A stretch of DNA of 8,117 nucleotides from Verrucomicrobiota bacterium. GTDB taxonomy: Bacteria; Verrucomicrobiota; Kiritimatiellia; Kiritimatiellales; Tichowtungiaceae. A model generated the notes under the pieces. The model was not told the DNA's origin, made no database searches, and worked only from the letters and a program-made list of their open reading frames with translations. The stretch is from NCBI GenBank assembly GCA_030619095.1, contig JAUXCB010000061.1:1-8117 (forward strand), read 5' to 3'. Position 1 is the stretch's first letter. The number at the start of each line of letters is the position of its first letter. Position numbers and translations under genes: made by a program. This document shows positions 6,374 to 8,117 of this stretch, in pieces.

Positions 6374-6402
6374 TTGACTTATTAAAAACAATAAGGTATC
6401 AA
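6374..6402 (+). promoter_or_regulatory. Candidate promoter and operator of the toxin-antitoxin operon
   Basis: TTGACT (6374-6379) and TATCAA (6397-6402) are 17 bp apart. Between them lies a perfect dyad CTTATT-N6-AATAAG (6378-6395), flanked by TTGA (6374-6377) and TCAA (6399-6402), which extend the symmetry with a 3-base offset. An HTH antitoxin bound here would block the promoter, as in autoregulated type II modules. The predicted start of transcription is close to the first ATG (6408), so the message might be near-leaderless; a weak TAAGGT (6392-6397) is the only ribosome-binding candidate. Confidence 0.45.
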
Positions 6403-6407
6403 TTTTA

Positions 6408-6683
6408 ATGATGTGGAACATTCTTGAACACCGGAGCATTGCGAGGACGTGTAAAAAACTTCCGGTTCGGGTGGTGAAAAAATACGAGCTTTGGAAAGAC
6501 ATTGTTTTTAGGCACGGCCCGGACAAGCTGCGGGAGTTCCCGGGGCTCCACGACGAAAAGCTAAAAGGCGACCGCGCGGGGCAAAGGTCTTCAAGATTAA
6601 GCCTTCAGTACCGGGTGATTTACAGGGTGGAAAAAGAGATCGTGACCGTAAAAGTCATCGATATCAACGCGCACAAATATTGA
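6408..6683 (+). CDS. higB: RelE/HigB-type mRNA interferase toxin
   Basis: A 91-aa basic protein matching the RelE/ParE-fold toxins of the HigB-like group ('cytotoxic translational repressor'). Diagnostic stretches are the start MWNILEHRSI, YELWKDIVFRHGPDKLREFPGLHDEKLKG (26-54), the beta-strand core SSRLSLQYRVIYRVE (61-75) and the C-terminal NAHKY (87-91), where RelE-fold toxins usually carry a catalytic His or Tyr. Members cleave mRNA, often on the ribosome, and are neutralised by the partner antitoxin. Two tandem ATGs (6408, 6411) are possible starts; the second gives the usual MW beginning. The gene lies 8 bp upstream of the HTH antitoxin gene, toxin first, which is the HigBA order. The frame is intact with no visible loss of core residues. 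The family fold is secure; the subfamily name is less so. Confidence 0.88.
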   Translation: MMWNILEHRSIARTCKKLPVRVVKKYELWKDIVFRHGPDKLREFPGLHDEKLKGDRAGQRSSRLSLQYRVIYRVEKEIVTVKVIDINAHKY

Positions 6684-6691
6684 GGTGAATT

Positions 6692-6964
6692 ATGAAAAAG
6701 AATACTGAATTTGTTTCGGCGACTCAGCACGCAACGTTGACGACCGGAGAGACCATTCGGATGCTTCGTGAACTCAAGGGATGGACGCAGGAGCAGCTCG
6801 CCGAACAGTCGGGCCTCCATGCCAAAAACATCAGCCTGCTCGAAAACGGTCGGATTGATATCGGGAAAAAACGCGCCGAGCAGCTCGCCAAAGCCTTCGG
6901 CGTCCATCCCTCCATTATCATGTTCCCCGAATACGAAGCTGATTTGATCGGGAAGGCGGCATAG
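6692..6964 (+). CDS. higA: HigA-type antitoxin, XRE-family HTH protein
   Basis: A 90-aa protein with one Cro/C1-type helix-turn-helix (about 18-74): TIRMLRELKGWTQEQLAEQ is helices 1-2, SGLHAKNISLLENGR (40-54) is the recognition helix region, and KRAEQLAKAFGVHPSIIMFPE (60-80) closes the domain. The N-terminal 17 residues are polar. It should bind and neutralise the upstream toxin and repress the operon through the dyad at 6378-6395. The ribosome binding site GAGGTG (6682-6687) overlaps the toxin stop codon (6681-6683), suggesting coupled translation and co-transcription. No terminator with a T-tract follows directly; a repeat cluster begins 12 bp downstream. Assignment as the antitoxin rests on the HTH family and on adjacency. 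Confidence 0.9.
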   Translation: MKKNTEFVSATQHATLTTGETIRMLRELKGWTQEQLAEQSGLHAKNISLLENGRIDIGKKRAEQLAKAFGVHPSIIMFPEYEADLIGKAA

Positions 6965-6976
6965 GGGAAGGGGATA

Positions 6977-7043
6977 TTTTTTGCCACAAAAATCACAAAA
7001 GTTCGCAAAAAGGGAAAGAGTTTTTGACCGGATTAACTGGATG
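6977..7043. repeat. Low-complexity intergenic repeat (CACAAAA and GGATTAAC units)
   Basis: Repeated CACAAAA/CGCAAAAA units (6986-7011) with a 9-11 bp spacing are followed by GGATTAACTGGAT (7030-7042), in which GGAT recurs at a 10-bp period. From memory both types are common between genes in environmental PVC-type genomes. No reading frame or RNA gene is recognisable here. Confidence 0.4.
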
Positions 7044-7051
7044 TTGGGTAG

Positions 7052-7076
7052 GGCGCGTCTCTCCGCGTGCCGCGCC
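7052..7076. repeat. GC-rich inverted repeat
   Basis: GGCGCG (7052-7057) and CGCGCC (7071-7076) form a perfect 6-bp stem around a 13-base loop. The flanks (GTAGGGCGCG and GCGCCGTAG) look like an imperfect palindromic dispersed element of the 'gtagggcgcg...cgcgcc' kind. There is no T-tract, so it is not a classical terminator. Confidence 0.45.
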
Positions 7077-7089
7077 GTAGCTGTTCGAA

Positions 7090-7103
7090 GGCGGGAGACC
7101 GCC
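7090..7103. repeat. Hairpin with GAGA loop (GGCGG/CCGCC)
   Basis: GGCGG (7090-7094), loop GAGA (7095-7098) and CCGCC (7099-7103) form a 5-bp hairpin with a GNRA-class tetraloop. It lies directly after the preceding GC-rich inverted repeat and may belong to the same composite repeat. Confidence 0.4.
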
Positions 7104-7138
7104 GCAAAATGATGAAATAATAGGACTGACATCGGCGG

Positions 7139-7160
7139 TGCATTCGAGAGAATGCATTCG
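7139..7160. repeat. Hairpin with GAGA loop and overlapping direct repeat, upstream of the SIR2-like gene
   Basis: GCATTC (7140-7145), loop GAGA (7146-7149) and GAATGC (7150-7155) form a perfect 6-bp hairpin. TGCATTCG also occurs as a direct repeat (7139-7146 and 7153-7160, 14-bp period). It lies 28 bp before the likely SIR2-like start and could be an operator or leader hairpin. I see no convincing -35/-10 pair for that gene. Confidence 0.4.
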
Positions 7161-7188
7161 GTGAAAATAAAACTTGAGATAGTCCGTG

Positions 7189-8117
7189 ATGATGAATAAA
7201 GGCGGAACGTTTACAACAGAGGAAGAAGTGACCAGCGTCACAGAGTCTAAGCCCCACCTTGTTATTCTCGGTGCGGGCGCGAGCCGCGCTGCTTTCCCAA
7301 ATGGGGAGCGAAATGAGCGGTCTTTGCCCTTAATGGAGGATTTTATATCAACGTTATCGCTCGCTCCATTATTCGCAAAGTATGGCTACGCGCCCATTAA
7401 TCATAACATTGAGGAGGTCTACTCCGATATTTTCGAAAAACGGCCTAACTCTTCGCTACTTTTAGAGCTCGAATCCTCAATCTTCTCGTATTTCGCAGAA
7501 ATGGCCCTTCCCGATGAACCGACCATATATGACCACCTTGTTCTCTCTCTGCGGCCCAAGGATTTTATAGCCACGTTTAACTGGGATCCTTTCTTGGTGC
7601 AGGCGGTAAAGAGAAACGGTGAATATGCGCCGTCGCCCCAATTAATATTTCTTCACGGGAATGTTGCGATTGGCCACTGTATGAAGTGCAAATGCATGGG
7701 GCCTTATGACTGGACTTGTTCTAATTGCGGATGTTCATACACAAGGAGCAAGCTTCTTTATCCTGTTCGCAAAAAGGATTATTCATCTCCTTTTATTTCT
7801 TCACAATGGAATACCGTTCAGGAGGTTCTCAGTGTCGCTTCCATGGTGCATATTTTTGGATACGGAGCGCCTGTGTCCGATGTGCAGGCCATCAAGCTTA
7901 TGAAGGATGGTTGGGGGGAGTCGAAGGATAGGAAAATGGAACAAGTAGGAATGATAAACAAGCTGCCTGAAGAGGTTTTGTATCGTACTTGGGAGCCATT
8001 TATTCATAGCAGTCATTATCACACCACAACTGATTTCTTTGATTCTTGGATATCAAAGCATCCTCGCCGAACCATTGAGGCATATTTTGCCCAACATTGG
8101 GAGGGGCGGTTCGTTCA
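7189..8117 (+). CDS. SIR2-like domain protein with Cys cluster (3' end beyond window)
   Basis: An open frame of 309 codons runs off the window. It shows a sirtuin-type NAD-binding pattern: LVILGAGASRAAF (24-36) as the Rossmann glycine motif, DFIATFNWDP (125-134) at the position of the sirtuin TxNxD motif, and FLHGN (154-158) with the His-Gly pair. A cysteine cluster follows (Cys164, 167, 169, 177, 180, 182; two CxxCxC groups) resembling a zinc ribbon, then HIFGYGAPVSD (221-231). A C-terminal SWISKHPRR stretch (286-294) is shared with bacterial homologues I recall as uncharacterised. Bacterial SIR2-like proteins are often NADases in phage defence (Thoeris ThsA, for example), so a defence role is plausible but inferred. 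An in-frame stop at 7180-7182 limits the start to GTG 7186, ATG 7189 or ATG 7192; the ribosome site is weak. The gene is AT-richer than polA or the EF-G-like gene, suggesting acquisition. Confidence 0.82.
   Translation, partial: MMNKGGTFTTEEEVTSVTESKPHLVILGAGASRAAFPNGERNERSLPLMEDFISTLSLAPLFAKYGYAPINHNIEEVYSDIFEKRPNSSLLLELESSIFSYFAEMALPDEPTIYDHLVLSLRPKDFIATFNWDPFLVQAVKRNGEYAPSPQLIFLHGNVAIGHCMKCKCMGPYDWTCSNCGCSYTRSKLLYPVRKKDYSSPFISSQWNTVQEVLSVASMVHIFGYGAPVSDVQAIKLMKDGWGESKDRKMEQVGMINKLPEEVLYRTWEPFIHSSHYHTTTDFFDSWISKHPRRTIEAYFAQHWEGRFV

Noticed and set aside
6977..7015. Possible CRISPR-like spacing in the CACAAAA repeats
   Set aside because: The units are only 7-8 bases with 9-11 bp period and no spacers, so this is low-complexity repeat rather than CRISPR.
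6620..7132. 170-codon minus-strand frame over the toxin-antitoxin pair
   Set aside because: It overlaps two recognised genes antisense, and no protein family is apparent.
7801..8022. 73-codon minus-strand frame and short plus-strand frames (7706-7931) near the right edge
   Set aside because: They lie in other frames of the SIR2-like gene, whose continuous 309-codon frame with conserved motifs explains the region.

Overview
The window looks like a chromosomal stretch from an environmental bacterium, probably of the PVC group and possibly Kiritimatiellota-like. This rests on general resemblance: a moderately high-GC core, a divergent EF-G paralogue, a holin-like/DUF6868 small-membrane-protein pair, and short intergenic repeats of a kind I associate with such genomes. 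No rRNA, tRNA, CRISPR array, integrase or transposase gene is visible. The taxonomic assignment is an inference of moderate to low confidence.

Left part (1-2906, minus strand): a complete DNA polymerase I gene (polA, 937 aa) with intact 5'-nuclease, 3'-5' proofreading and polymerase motifs. Two points stand out. A 24-bp copy of what looks like a dispersed genomic repeat lies in frame in the linker between the 5'-nuclease and proofreading domains. A near-perfect 29-bp inverted repeat sits in the promoter, and the predicted transcript start nearly coincides with the ATG.

Middle part (2907-4088): a minus-strand pair of small two-helix membrane proteins (DUF6868-like, then a 'bacteriophage holin'-like protein). 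Transcribed divergently from it is a small lipoprotein with a coiled-coil segment, followed by a likely intrinsic terminator.

Central right (4089-6231, plus strand): an EF-G-like translational GTPase of 680 aa of the EF-G-2/'EF-G-like' type. It keeps the domain IV and V signatures of EF-G but has a Tyr in place of the switch II catalytic His, and an unusual G4 motif (NGLD for NKxD). It has a good promoter and ribosome binding site of its own.

Right end (6232-8117, plus strand): an accessory stretch. It opens with an inverted repeat and a 14-bp-period tandem repeat. Next comes a two-gene toxin-antitoxin module in toxin-first (HigBA) order, with a promoter/operator-like dyad upstream. A cluster of short repeats and hairpins follows. 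Last is an AT-richer gene open at the window edge (309 codons visible) that encodes a SIR2-like protein with GAGAS, TFNWD and LHG motifs and a cysteine cluster. The SIR2-like gene next to a toxin-antitoxin pair suggests a small defence or stress island. That reading is inferred from the neighbourhood; nothing in the window proves a function for the SIR2-like protein.
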